From: Collinsella sp. An7
Lineage (GTDB): Bacteria; Actinomycetota; Coriobacteriia; Coriobacteriales; Coriobacteriaceae
Length of the DNA stretch: 64,000 nt
Reading direction: 5' to 3'
Assembly: GCF_002159335.1 (NCBI RefSeq)
Contig: NZ_NFHP01000008.1
Location: forward strand, 19,061-83,060
A program made the position numbers and the translations under genes. Shown here in pieces: positions 28,711 through 36,756 of this stretch. How positions within the stretch are numbered: the first letter of the stretch is position 1; each line of letters opens with the position of its first letter. Under the pieces are notes generated by a model. That model was not told the DNA's origin. It searched no databases and worked only from the letters and a program-made list of their open reading frames with translations.

Positions 28711-28919
28711 TGCTGTTCCTTATCAAAATCGGGTGCGATGTCGGGTGTTCGCCACGGGGGCGGGTCGCGGTGTGTATGGTGCGCGCCCCCGAAAGAAACG
28801 TGGGCGCGCTGCCAACCGAAAGATAGAGCAACTCCCCGGGCCGAACAAGAAAGCGCGACTCCGCCCGCAGCGCCGGTGCCGCCGCGCCCCTTTTGCGGAC
28901 GCATCGCCGGTGCAAGCAG

Positions 28920-28948
28920 CCATTAAAGTGTGAAAATCTGCAGGTCAA
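28920..28948 (-). promoter_or_regulatory. Candidate murQ promoter
   Basis: On the minus strand TTGACC (28948-28943), a 17-bp spacer and TAATGG (28925-28920). The message would have a leader of about 200 bases that contains an 8-bp perfect hairpin (28781-28788 / 28802-28809). The rest of the 464-base divergent gap shows only the regulator promoter and operator. Confidence 0.45.
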
Positions 28949-29082
28949 CGGCAACATGTTCGTGCACCGCACCGCCCGCCCTCATCGTTTCGGACCGCGC
29001 GGCCGCATCCGCTGGGGCGCGTTGCGTTTCATTCCGCAGTGCCGCGAGCGGATGTTTTCGACCGTTTACCGACGCGTCGTGT

Positions 29083-29104
29083 CATAATATGAAATTAAAT
29101 TTCA
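29083..29104 (+). promoter_or_regulatory. Promoter and operator of the RpiR-type regulator operon
   Basis: A -10-like CATAAT (29083-29088) is followed at once by the perfect 15-bp palindrome TGAAATT-A-AATTTCA (29090-29104). RpiR/MurR-family regulators are known to bind TGAAA...TTTCA palindromes, and the position at the transcription start suggests autorepression by the next gene's product. Confidence 0.6.
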
Positions 29105-29174
29105 AACTCGCCATAAAACAATGACAAAATATTTGCTGCTCTCTAGAGTGGGTCGCAGGTTGGAGGACAAGCCC

Positions 29175-30020
29175 ATGGCAAGTCTCTTGGCACGTTTACA
29201 GCAGTATAGGGAAAGCGCAAGCCCGGCCGAACGCGGGCTGGTCAGACAGATTCTCGAGGATCCCGCGAGGCTTTCGGGGTTGAGCATCCACGAGCTCTCC
29301 GAGCGCACGTTCGCCTCACCGTCCACGGTGAGCCGTCTGTGCCGCAAGCTCGGGCTCAGCGGGTACCGCGATTTTCAGCGGCAGCTCATCTACGATCTCG
29401 CGATCTTGCGCGAGTCCGAGCGCGCGATCATCGGCGACCTGCACCCCACCGACACGACGGCCCAAACGGCCACCAAGGTCATTGGAGGCAACATAGCCGC
29501 CCTTACCCTCACCGAGAAGCTCAACGACCCTGCGGTCTTCGACGCTTGCGTGGACCTAATGACTGCTGCACGGACCATCAACCTGTTTGGCATGGGGGCG
29601 TCGCTGCTCTCTGCGCGGGATCTGCACTACAAGCTCCTGAGGATCGGGGTGGTCTGTAATCTGATTGACGACTGGCACGGGCAGCTGCTCTACGCATCGA
29701 ACAGCATGCCCGGGGACGTGGCCATCGCCATTAGCTACTCGGGCTCGACCCGCGAGGTCAACACCTGCGTGCGCAAGGCGAGAGAGCGTGGGGCCAAGGT
29801 CATCTCCATCACGGGGAGCGGGTTCGATTCCGAGCTCGCCCGCAACTCGGATGAGGTGCTGCTCGTGGCCTCTACGGAGCCTCTGATGCGATCGGCGGCA
29901 ACCGCCTCGCGCATCGGACAGCTCGGCGTTATCGACATCCTCTTCAAGTCGTTTGTCAATCGCGATTACGAGCGCTACTCGGAGATTCTGGAGCGCAATC
30001 AGATCCTCAAGCAGAAGTAG
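29175..30020 (+). CDS. RpiR/MurR-family transcriptional regulator
   Basis: An N-terminal helix-turn-helix of the RpiR type (ISIHELSERTFASPSTVSRL-like segment at about residues 35-60; in this protein LSIHELSERTFASPSTVSRL) is followed by a SIS domain (about 110-250: INLFGMGASLLSARDLHYKL, AISYSGSTREVN) that binds a phosphosugar. At 281 residues it has the standard family length. I place the start at the ATG at 29175, which has TGGAGGA at proper spacing; an in-frame ATG at 29121 has no such site. It leads an operon with PTS EIIC, mupG, a sugar kinase and anmK and is divergent from murQ, so MurNAc-6P or GlcNAc-6P is the likely effector. Confidence 0.92.
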   Translation: MASLLARLQQYRESASPAERGLVRQILEDPARLSGLSIHELSERTFASPSTVSRLCRKLGLSGYRDFQRQLIYDLAILRESERAIIGDLHPTDTTAQTATKVIGGNIAALTLTEKLNDPAVFDACVDLMTAARTINLFGMGASLLSARDLHYKLLRIGVVCNLIDDWHGQLLYASNSMPGDVAIAISYSGSTREVNTCVRKARERGAKVISITGSGFDSELARNSDEVLLVASTEPLMRSAATASRIGQLGVIDILFKSFVNRDYERYSEILERNQILKQK

Positions 30021-30065
30021 GCCTGCGCGGGAGGGCGCGCCTCGAGGAAAAGGAAAGGGAGAAGC

Positions 30066-31379
30066 ATGGAGAAGTTCCAGCAGTTTCTCGAGCGGGTCCT
30101 CGGGCCCGTTATGTCCGTGCTCGGCAGCAACCGCTACCTGCTCGCCGTGCGCGACGGCGTGGTCGGCGCTCTGCCGCTGATCATCGTCGGCTCGTTCTTT
30201 ATGATTCTGGCCAACCCGCCACTGCCCTCCGACTGGGGCGTGTACCAGTGGCTCGTCGAGAACGCGGCCGTGATCCTGCTGCCGTACCGCATGACCATGT
30301 ACATCATGGCGCTCTATGCGGTCTTTGGCATGGGCCACAGCCTCGCGCGCTCGTTTGACCTCGACGCGCTGCAGGGCGGCGTTCTCTCAGCCATGGCCTT
30401 CCTGCTCACCATCAACCCGGTGAACATCCCGGCGGAGGCTGCCGAGGTCGCGGGTGCTTCGGGCTTTGTGCTCCCCATGGCGAGCCTCGGCTCGGGTGGC
30501 CTCTTTGTGGGCATCGTGGTGACCTTCTTCTCGGTGAACGTCTATCGCTTTACCCAGCACTCTAAGTTCAAGATCACCATGCCCGATCAGGTTCCGCCGG
30601 CGGTGACCAAGTCGTTTGAGGCCCTCACCCCGACGCTCATCGTGATGCTCGTCATCGGCGCCATCACCTACTGGATCGGCTTTGACTGGAACGGCACCAT
30701 TACGGCCATCATCTCGCCGCTCGTCGTTGCCACCGACTCCATCCCCGGCGTGCTCGTGATCACCTTCCTCTACGGCTTCTTCTGGTTCTTTGGCATCCAC
30801 GGCGCCTCCATCGTGGGCTCCGTTGCCCGTCCGCTGTGGCTCACCCTCCTCGAGGCCAACGCCACCGCTGCCGCCGCAGGTGTTCCCGGCACCGAGCTGC
30901 CTGCTATCGCCGCTGAGCCGTTCTTCCAGTGGTTCGTGTTCATCGGTGGCGCCGGCTGCACCATCGGCCTCGGCATCATGCTCGTGACCGTGTGCAAGTC
31001 TAAGTATGCCAAGGACCTCGGCCGCATTGCCTTCCTGCCGTGCATCTTTAACATCAATGAGCCGCTGATCTTTGGCACGCCCATCATGCTGAACCTCACG
31101 CTCGCCATCCCGTTTGTGCTGACCCCGATGATCCTCGGCGTGTTTGCCTACATCGTGACTTCGCTCGGGCTCGTCAACCGCGTGATCGTGAGCGCTCCGT
31201 GGACGCTTCCCGGACCGATCGGTGCCTTCCTCGCCACCGGCGGTGACTGGCGCGGTGCGGTGCTGTGCATCGTCTGCATCCTGATCGCACTCGTGATTTA
31301 CTACCCGTTCGTCAAGATCTGGGACAAGCAGTACCTCGCTCAGGAGTCCGAGGACTCCGCGGCGGTGGAGGCTGCCTAG
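30066..31379 (+). CDS. PTS transporter subunit EIIC, lactose/cellobiose family
   Basis: Membrane channel subunit of a phosphotransferase system; it imports a sugar that is phosphorylated during passage. The 437-residue chain has the CelB/LacE layout: LAVRDGVVGALPLIIVGSFF near the N-terminus, GFFWFFGIHGASIVG in the middle, and FNINEPLIFGTPIMLNLTLA with the conserved sugar-binding Asn-Glu near residue 330. No EIIA or EIIB domain is fused; a single EIIB gene of the same family is found 4 kb downstream. MurNAc PTS permeases known so far (MurP) belong to the glucose family, so a lac/cel-family EIIC in a muramate cluster hints at a disaccharide substrate. The ATG follows AAAGGAAAGGGAG. Confidence 0.93.
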   Translation: MEKFQQFLERVLGPVMSVLGSNRYLLAVRDGVVGALPLIIVGSFFMILANPPLPSDWGVYQWLVENAAVILLPYRMTMYIMALYAVFGMGHSLARSFDLDALQGGVLSAMAFLLTINPVNIPAEAAEVAGASGFVLPMASLGSGGLFVGIVVTFFSVNVYRFTQHSKFKITMPDQVPPAVTKSFEALTPTLIVMLVIGAITYWIGFDWNGTITAIISPLVVATDSIPGVLVITFLYGFFWFFGIHGASIVGSVARPLWLTLLEANATAAAAGVPGTELPAIAAEPFFQWFVFIGGAGCTIGLGIMLVTVCKSKYAKDLGRIAFLPCIFNINEPLIFGTPIMLNLTLAIPFVLTPMILGVFAYIVTSLGLVNRVIVSAPWTLPGPIGAFLATGGDWRGAVLCIVCILIALVIYYPFVKIWDKQYLAQESEDSAAVEAA

Positions 31380-31398
31380 CCGCAACTCGGTAAGAGGC

Positions 31399-31426
31399 GG
31401 GGCGCTCGCATGCGTGCGGGCGCCCC
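31399..31426 (+). terminator. Intercistronic hairpin after EIIC
   Basis: GGGGCGC (31399-31405) / GCGCCCC (31420-31426) with CGCA/TGCG pairing inside. There is no T-run, so it more likely stabilises or processes the operon message than ends it. Confidence 0.45.
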
Positions 31427-31515
31427 GTTGCGGAGGGGGCGCTGGTTGATGACGGTGCTCTCGGGGCGGCCTCTCCGCCGCCCGTGTGTTTTGGTACGCG
31501 TTGGAAAGGACCGAC

Positions 31516-32610
31516 ATGCAACGACTCGGCATCTCCATCTACCCCGAGAAGGCTCCGCACGAGGAGACTCTCGCCTACCTGGAGCGCGCGGCCGCCGCGG
31601 GCGCCACGCGCGTCTTCAGCTGCCTGCTCTCCGTCGAGGCGGGCCGCGAGCAGGTGCGCCGCGACTTTAGCGAGATCAACGCCCGCGCCCACGAGCTCGG
31701 CTTTGAGGTTGTGCTCGACTGCAACCCGCGCGTCTTCTCGGAGCTTGGGGTCTCGTACCAAGACCTCTCGTTCTTCCGCGAGATCGGCGCCGACGGCATC
31801 CGCCTCGACATGGGTTTTACCGGCAGTGAGGAATCGCTCATGACCTTTAACCCCGAGGGGCTCCTCGTTGAGGTCAACATGAGCAACAACACGCACTACA
31901 TCGATACCATCATGGATTACTGTCCCGACCCGACGCATCTCATCGGGTGTCACAACTTCTATCCGCACGGGTACTCGGGGCTCGGGCTCGACTACTTCAA
32001 CCGCTGCACGGAGCACTTCCGCCGCTACGGGCTGCGCACCGCCGCCTTTGCCACGTCGCAGGCGCCGGATACCTTTGCCAACTGGCCCGTCACCGACGGC
32101 CTGCCCACGCTCGAGATGCACCGCCACCTGCCGCTTTACGTGCAGGTTGAGCACTTTATCTCGATGGGCACGATCGATGACGTCATCATCTCCAATTGCT
32201 ACCCCACCGATGAGGAGCTCGCCCAGGTGGCGGCGCTGCCGTGGAACCTCGTGAGCTTCTCGGTGGAGCTCGTGGAGGGGCTGCCCGAGGTCGAGCGTTC
32301 CATCATCCTCGATGAGCTGCACTTTAACCGCGGCGATGTTTCGGAGAACTTCCTGCGCTCCACGCAGAGCCGTGTGAAGTATAAAGGTCACGAGTTCGCG
32401 CTCTTCCACGCGCCCGAGACCATCCGTCGCGGCGACGTGGTGATCGAGAGCAGCGAGTACGGCCACTACGCCGGTGAGCTGCAGATTGCGCTCTCTGACA
32501 TGCGCAACTCCGGCAAGAGCAACGTGGTGGGGCATATCCCTGAGGTGGAGCACTTCTTGTTGGATGAGGTGCGCCCGTGGCAGAAGTTCCGCTTCCATGA
32601 GGCGTGGTAA
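31516..32610 (+). CDS. mupG: MupG family 6-phospho-N-acetylmuramidase (DUF871)
   Basis: A TIM-barrel protein of the DUF871/MupG family. The characterised staphylococcal MupG hydrolyses MurNAc-6P-GlcNAc, formed by PTS import of MurNAc-GlcNAc, to MurNAc-6P and GlcNAc. The family's N-terminus RLGISIYPEKAP, DGIRLDMGFTGSEE, HNFYPHGYSGLGLDYF and the C-terminal beta domain with VVGHIPEVEHF are all present. At 364 residues the size is standard. The ATG at 31516 follows TTGGAAAGGACCGAC. Its place between a PTS EIIC and a sugar kinase, with murQ divergent, fits this pathway exactly. Substrate assignment is by family and context. Confidence 0.9.
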   Translation: MQRLGISIYPEKAPHEETLAYLERAAAAGATRVFSCLLSVEAGREQVRRDFSEINARAHELGFEVVLDCNPRVFSELGVSYQDLSFFREIGADGIRLDMGFTGSEESLMTFNPEGLLVEVNMSNNTHYIDTIMDYCPDPTHLIGCHNFYPHGYSGLGLDYFNRCTEHFRRYGLRTAAFATSQAPDTFANWPVTDGLPTLEMHRHLPLYVQVEHFISMGTIDDVIISNCYPTDEELAQVAALPWNLVSFSVELVEGLPEVERSIILDELHFNRGDVSENFLRSTQSRVKYKGHEFALFHAPETIRRGDVVIESSEYGHYAGELQIALSDMRNSGKSNVVGHIPEVEHFLLDEVRPWQKFRFHEAW

Positions 32611-32669
32611 GCGCGACGGCGTGCGGGCGCCCGGAGGACGATTCGGCAGATGCAGGTGAGGGGACTTCT

Positions 32670-33671
32670 ATGATGTGGCTCGGGGTCGACGGCGGCGGGA
32701 CCAAGACGGAGTTTGTGCTCTTTGACGAGGAGATGCGCCCGCGGGAGCGCTTCCGCCTGGGCACGTGCCATCCCGGTCAGGTGGGCTACGACGGCATGAC
32801 CGCCGTGCTCGGCGAGGGCGTGGGCTTGGCCTCTGCCGCCGCCGGCGCTGCCGGAGACACAATCTGCGGCGTGGGGCTCGGGCTTGCCGGCTATGGGCAG
32901 GACCCGGCAATCCGCGCGCGCATGGCCGAGGCGGTGCGCGCCGCGGTGGGCGACGTGCCGACCGAGCTCATGAGCGACGTTGAGGCGGCGTGGGCATCGA
33001 CCCTGGGGTTGCGCGACGGCGCCGTGGTGATCTGCGGCACGGGTTCTATCGCCTTTGGGCGCCGGGGCGACGAGACCACGCGCGCCGGCGGTTGGGGTTA
33101 CCAGGTGGGCGATGAGGGCAGCGGCTACTGGATTGGCCACGAGGTGCTGCGCCTCTTTAGCCGGCAGGCCGATGGGCGCGACCCGCGCGGTGCGCTCTTT
33201 GACACGGTGATGCGCGAGCTTGAGTTCTCGGCACCTTACGACGTGATCACCTATGCGCGCGATGTGCTTGCGGGCGACCGCACGCGGATAGCCTCCCTCA
33301 CGCGCGTTCTGCGCGCCGCGGCCGACGCGGGCGATCCGGCGGCACTCGCGTGCTACCAGCGCGTTGCCGCGGAGCTGGCCGACATCGTACGCGCTGTGGT
33401 CGAGGCGCTCTACGGGCGCGATGCGGTTGCGGGCGGCTTGGCGGTTGGCGATGGCGCCGCCGATACCAAGATTCCCGTCGGGTACGTCGGCGGGGTGTTT
33501 GAGGGTGCAGGCGAGTTTTTGCTCGAGCCGCTTGCACAGGCGCTACCTGCCGGGTGCGCGCTTGTTGCCCCGGCCTATGAGCCGGCCGCGGGGCCATGCC
33601 TTATGCTGCGCTGCCGCCTTGGCGTCTCGGGGCCGGCGGACAGGGCGGAAGGGGCAGATGCCTCGTGCTAG
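32670..33671 (+). CDS. BadF/BadG-type ASKHA kinase, GlcNAc/MurNAc kinase-like
   Basis: A sugar kinase of the actin-like ATPase superfamily: WLGVDGGGTKTEFVLFD (phosphate-binding loop) at the N-terminus, GLGLAGYGQDPAIR, VVICGTGSIAFGRRG and GWGYQVGDEGSGYWIG (adenosine and sugar loops), as in NagK and the clostridial amino-sugar kinase MurK. At 333 residues its length is usual. In this operon it could phosphorylate the GlcNAc released by MupG, or free MurNAc. The start is one of two adjacent ATGs (32670, 32673) behind GGTGAGGGGAC. Its end overlaps the anmK start by seven bases. Confidence 0.88.
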   Translation: MMWLGVDGGGTKTEFVLFDEEMRPRERFRLGTCHPGQVGYDGMTAVLGEGVGLASAAAGAAGDTICGVGLGLAGYGQDPAIRARMAEAVRAAVGDVPTELMSDVEAAWASTLGLRDGAVVICGTGSIAFGRRGDETTRAGGWGYQVGDEGSGYWIGHEVLRLFSRQADGRDPRGALFDTVMRELEFSAPYDVITYARDVLAGDRTRIASLTRVLRAAADAGDPAALACYQRVAAELADIVRAVVEALYGRDAVAGGLAVGDGAADTKIPVGYVGGVFEGAGEFLLEPLAQALPAGCALVAPAYEPAAGPCLMLRCRLGVSGPADRAEGADASC

Positions 33672-34840
33672 CCGTTGGCCTTATGAGCGGCACGAGCCTC
33701 GACGGGGTGGATGCGGCGCTCGTGCGCATCGATGGGGTGGACGCTGCCACGACGGTCGAGCTCGTGGCGTTTGAGACGTACCCTCTGCCCGAGGCAACCC
33801 GCGCGCGCATCCTCGAGGCGTGCCGTCCGGATGGTGCCGACGCGCGGTTGCTGTGCTCGCTCAACATGGAGCTCGGCCACCTTTACGCGCAGGCCGTGCA
33901 AGCCATCTGCCAAGAGGCGGGTGTGGAGCCGGCAAGCCTTGGTTTTGTGGCGTGCCACGGCCAGACGGTCTGGCACGAGCCGGATGCCTCGCGCGACTAC
34001 GTGGACGGCGCGCGCTACCACGCGGGCACGTTCCAGCTGGGCGAACCCGCTGTCATTGCTTATACGTGTGACGTGCGGGTGGTGTCCAACTTCAGGGCGA
34101 TGGACCTTGTGGCTGGCGGGCAGGGGGCGCCCCTCGTGCCATTTTCCGAGGTGGTGCTCTATGGTTCGGCATCGCGCAACCGCGCGCTGCTCAACCTTGG
34201 CGGCATCGGCAACGTGACGGTGCTTCCGCGCGGCCGGGGTGCCGAGGGCGTTTTTGCCTTTGACACCGGCCCGGGCAACATGATGATCGATGAGGCTTGC
34301 CGGCGGCTCTTTGGCGTGCCGTACGACGAGGAAGGCCGTATCGCCGCTGCCGGGCAGGTGGACGGCTCTGCGCTTGCTGAGCTCCTCGCCAATCCCTACT
34401 TTGCCGCCGAGCCGCCCAAGTCTACGGGGCGCGAGCTCTTTGGCGCGGGTGCGGTCGAGGCGTTTCTTGCAAGGCACCCGCAGCTCACCCCAGCCGATGC
34501 CGTTGCCACCCTCACCGAGCTCACGGCTGCAAGCGTGGCCGACGCCTGCGTGCGCTGGGTGGTGCCGCGGCTCGAAGGCGGACTCGGTGAGCTCGTCGTG
34601 GGCGGAGGCGGCGCGCATAACGCTGATCTGGTTGGCCGGATTGCGCGGCGGCTGCCTGGCACGAGGGTTTGCACGCAGGAGGAGCTCGGGTATTCTTCCG
34701 ATGCCAAGGAGGCGGTGGCCTTTGCGATCCTGGGCAACCAGACAGTCGCGGGGCGTCCGGCAAACGTGCCCGCTGCCACCGGAGCCCGCGAGCCGGTGGT
34801 GCTGGGGAGCATAACGTATCCGCCTCGGCCACAGGGCTAA
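33665..34840 (+). CDS. anmK: Anhydro-N-acetylmuramic acid kinase
   Basis: Opens the 1,6-anhydro ring and phosphorylates anhydro-MurNAc to MurNAc-6P, which feeds MurQ. Conserved blocks: VGLMSGTSLDGVDAAL at the N-terminus, the HGQTVWHEP segment, FRAMDLVAGGQGAPLVP, NLGGIGNVT and FDTGPGNMMID. Length 391 residues. I choose the GTG at 33665, eight bases inside the preceding gene, with AAGGGG upstream; ATG at 33682 would cut into the conserved first strand. Anhydro-MurNAc is made by lytic transglycosylases, so the organism would recycle its own or other bacteria's wall as well as hydrolase products. Confidence 0.94.
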   Translation: MLAVGLMSGTSLDGVDAALVRIDGVDAATTVELVAFETYPLPEATRARILEACRPDGADARLLCSLNMELGHLYAQAVQAICQEAGVEPASLGFVACHGQTVWHEPDASRDYVDGARYHAGTFQLGEPAVIAYTCDVRVVSNFRAMDLVAGGQGAPLVPFSEVVLYGSASRNRALLNLGGIGNVTVLPRGRGAEGVFAFDTGPGNMMIDEACRRLFGVPYDEEGRIAAAGQVDGSALAELLANPYFAAEPPKSTGRELFGAGAVEAFLARHPQLTPADAVATLTELTAASVADACVRWVVPRLEGGLGELVVGGGGAHNADLVGRIARRLPGTRVCTQEELGYSSDAKEAVAFAILGNQTVAGRPANVPAATGAREPVVLGSITYPPRPQG

Positions 34841-34944
34841 GGAGCGGCCGCGCGCGGGCAGGCAGCGCGTGCAGACGGGCGCCCATCCGGCGGCCGGGGT
34901 AACTCGGCGGTTGAACGGTGAGATAGAGAGACGAGGGAGCGACG

Positions 34945-35388
34945 ATGGGAAAGAAGCAGAAGAACCGAGCGCGTGCAGCGGCGCGTGGCACCGCCGCAGA
35001 CCCCGCGCGCATGGCGATGGCGGGCGGCAAGCGGCTCGGCAGCGACGCTAAGCTGGTCGGGACGGTGCCTCAGACCATGGCGGAGGAGATTGCCGGGCGA
35101 TCGGGTGTGGCCCCCTTCACGTTTAGGAGCGCGCTCATTTTGGGTGCGGCGACCGTGCTCGGCGTGCTCGTCATTCCCTATATCGCCTCGCTTGGTGGCG
35201 TACCCGCAAACGTGTCGGTCTTGGTGGCGTTTCCGCTGTTGCTCGCGCTCGCGCTCGCCTTTACGCGCTGCTTTATCGATACCGACCGCGGGTTTTCGCG
35301 CGCGTTTGTGGCAACGTTTGGCATCACCTTTGCGGCTACCCTGCTCATCTGCTGGCTCGCCCTCTATCAGGGGATGCTGCCGTTCTAG
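34945..35388 (+). CDS. Small membrane protein, unknown function
   Basis: No family recognised. A 147-residue protein with a basic, probably cytoplasmic N-terminus of 55 residues (GKKQKNRARAAARG) and three membrane helices (about 60-80, 85-105, 118-140). It lies between anmK and the PTS EIIB gene in the same direction, preceded by ACGAGGGAGCGACG. It might assist the PTS or be a general actinobacterial membrane protein that happens to lie here. Confidence 0.7.
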   Translation: MGKKQKNRARAAARGTAADPARMAMAGGKRLGSDAKLVGTVPQTMAEEIAGRSGVAPFTFRSALILGAATVLGVLVIPYIASLGGVPANVSVLVAFPLLLALALAFTRCFIDTDRGFSRAFVATFGITFAATLLICWLALYQGMLPF

Positions 35389-35486
35389 TGATGTCGCTGC
35401 GGCGACGTTAACGCCGCGGTGGCGTGTACGCCTTAGGTTTCCATGCGCGGGGCAGAGGGCTCCGCGCCGATAAGTAGGAGGTTCCC

Positions 35487-35783
35487 ATGAAGGTTCTTCT
35501 TGTGTGCGCTGGTGGTATGTCCACCTCGATCCTCATGAAGAAGATGGAGAAGTATGCAGCCGACCAGGGCATCGCGGATTTTGAGATCGCGGCTGTGGGC
35601 GTGGCGGCGTACAAGGATATCTGGCAGAACTACGACTGCATCCTACTCGGGCCGCAGGTGGGGTACCGCAAGGCCGATATCGCCAAGGACGTGGAGATCC
35701 CCGTGGCGGTCATGGCTCCGCAGGACTACGGTCTGGGCAACTGCCCCAACATCTTTAAGCAAATCGAGGGCCTGATCGGCTAG
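35487..35783 (+). CDS. PTS transporter subunit EIIB, lactose/cellobiose family
   Basis: Cytoplasmic phosphocarrier that passes phosphate from EIIA to the sugar held by EIIC. The N-terminus VLLVCAGGMSTSILM has the phosphorylated cysteine at residue 7 in the CelB-family CxxGxST loop. At 98 residues it is a complete single-domain EIIB. The ATG follows AAGTAGGAGGTTCCC. It is the same PTS family as the EIIC at 30.1 kb and is surely its partner, although separated by four genes. No EIIA is in the window. A long inverted repeat and the 82-bp array follow. Confidence 0.94.
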   Translation: MKVLLVCAGGMSTSILMKKMEKYAADQGIADFEIAAVGVAAYKDIWQNYDCILLGPQVGYRKADIAKDVEIPVAVMAPQDYGLGNCPNIFKQIEGLIG

Positions 35784-35829
35784 GTTGAGCTGCTGGATTG
35801 GCCGACTCAAGCTGCCACAGCGGTGTTGC

Positions 35830-35916
35830 GAGCGCCATCTGGGGCGAGCTGATCTGACACGGCTCGCGGAAGTTTTCTGCGGGCTGTGGTGGAGACGCTC
35901 GCCCCGGATGGCGCTT
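35830..35916. repeat. 20-bp imperfect inverted repeat after EIIB
   Basis: GAGCGCCATCTGGGGCGAGC (35830-35849) against GCTCGCCCCGGATGGCGCTT (35897-35916), with a smaller CGCGGAA/TTCTGCG hairpin in the loop. Possibly the transcript end of the salvage operon. Confidence 0.7.
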
Positions 35917-35948
35917 TCTGTGCCGGGCGAGGCGGACGCGCCCCTGTT

Positions 35949-36525
35949 TGACAAGTTGTTGCGCGATTCGGTGGTAGTTTCTCAATCAGGATCGTCCTGT
36001 TCTCTTTACATGGCAAACTGCGGCACTGGTGAGGGCTGCGGCGTAGTTCCGTGGCGGGTTGCCAAAACAAGGCCCATTCAGGTCCCTTTGTTTGACAAGC
36101 CGCAGCCGAAGTGTGAGCTCGGCCGGAGTAACCTCGCAGATTGTCAAGCTAAGGTCCGTCCAGCTTCTCTTGTTTGACAAAGCGCAACCGAACCGATGGC
36201 GTGCGCGGAGTAATCTTGCAGATCGTCAAACAAAGCGCCGAGTGGACGACCCCCTTTGACAATCTGCGGTGCAACTGCGAATGGCTGCACAGTTCCATTG
36301 CGGCTTGTCAAACGGTGGCCCATGCGGGCTCTCCTAATTGACAGTCTGCGGCAACGGCGGGCGCTGCACGTCGCTGTTGCCGCACGTTGTCACATAAGCG
36401 GTCGATTTAGCCGTCTTGCGTGACAATCTGCGGCAACGGCGGAGCCGTAGCACACGCCTGCCGCATGTTGGCTCCTAACGGTGCCCGATGGGTCCCCTTG
36501 TGCGACGGTCCGCATCAACACCTTG
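35949..36525. repeat. Degenerate tandem array, 82-bp period, of alternating inverted cores (BIME-like)
   Basis: The core TGACAAtCTGCGGC begins at 36011, 36093, 36175, 36257, 36339 and 36421, exactly 82 bases apart, with a further core at 35949 and a decayed one near 36503. Inside each unit an inverse core (for example GCAGATTGTCAA, GCAGATCGTCAAAC, GCGGCTTGTCAAAC) closes a hairpin of about 57 bases; the linker (AACAAGG...CCTTTGTT) is itself a dyad. Units share only the cores and the pairing, not the loop sequence. No gene is supported in the whole 35784-36756 gap; the last 230 bases before the CapA gene show nothing else. Confidence 0.85.
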
Positions 36526-36756
36526 AGCGGGCTCGGGCCGGCACCGCGGATCAGCGCGACCGCCCCGCCCGCCTGTCGGCCCGGCCCCGCCCCCCTGGAT
36601 CGTCCTCGTCACCTGTTCTGACCTCGCCATCCTCCCGCCCTGCGCGCTTGACGGACCCGGCCGGTCGTCTGGCCGACGTGCGGGGGCCGAATCTCGGCAA
36701 ATGCGGTACTGTTATTTCTATATGAGTCGTTTTCCGCGCTTGCGCAGGTCGGGCGC

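Noticed and set aside
27592..28926. 444-codon plus-strand frame across copy 1 of the repeat element and murQ
   Set aside because: It is antisense to murQ for most of its length and starts in the repeat element.
35949..36525. CRISPR array
   Set aside because: The period is regular, but there are no identical direct repeats, units contain inverse cores, and no cas gene is in the window.
36420..36725. 101-codon frame before the CapA gene
   Set aside because: It starts within the 82-bp repeat array and has low-complexity composition without a ribosome site.
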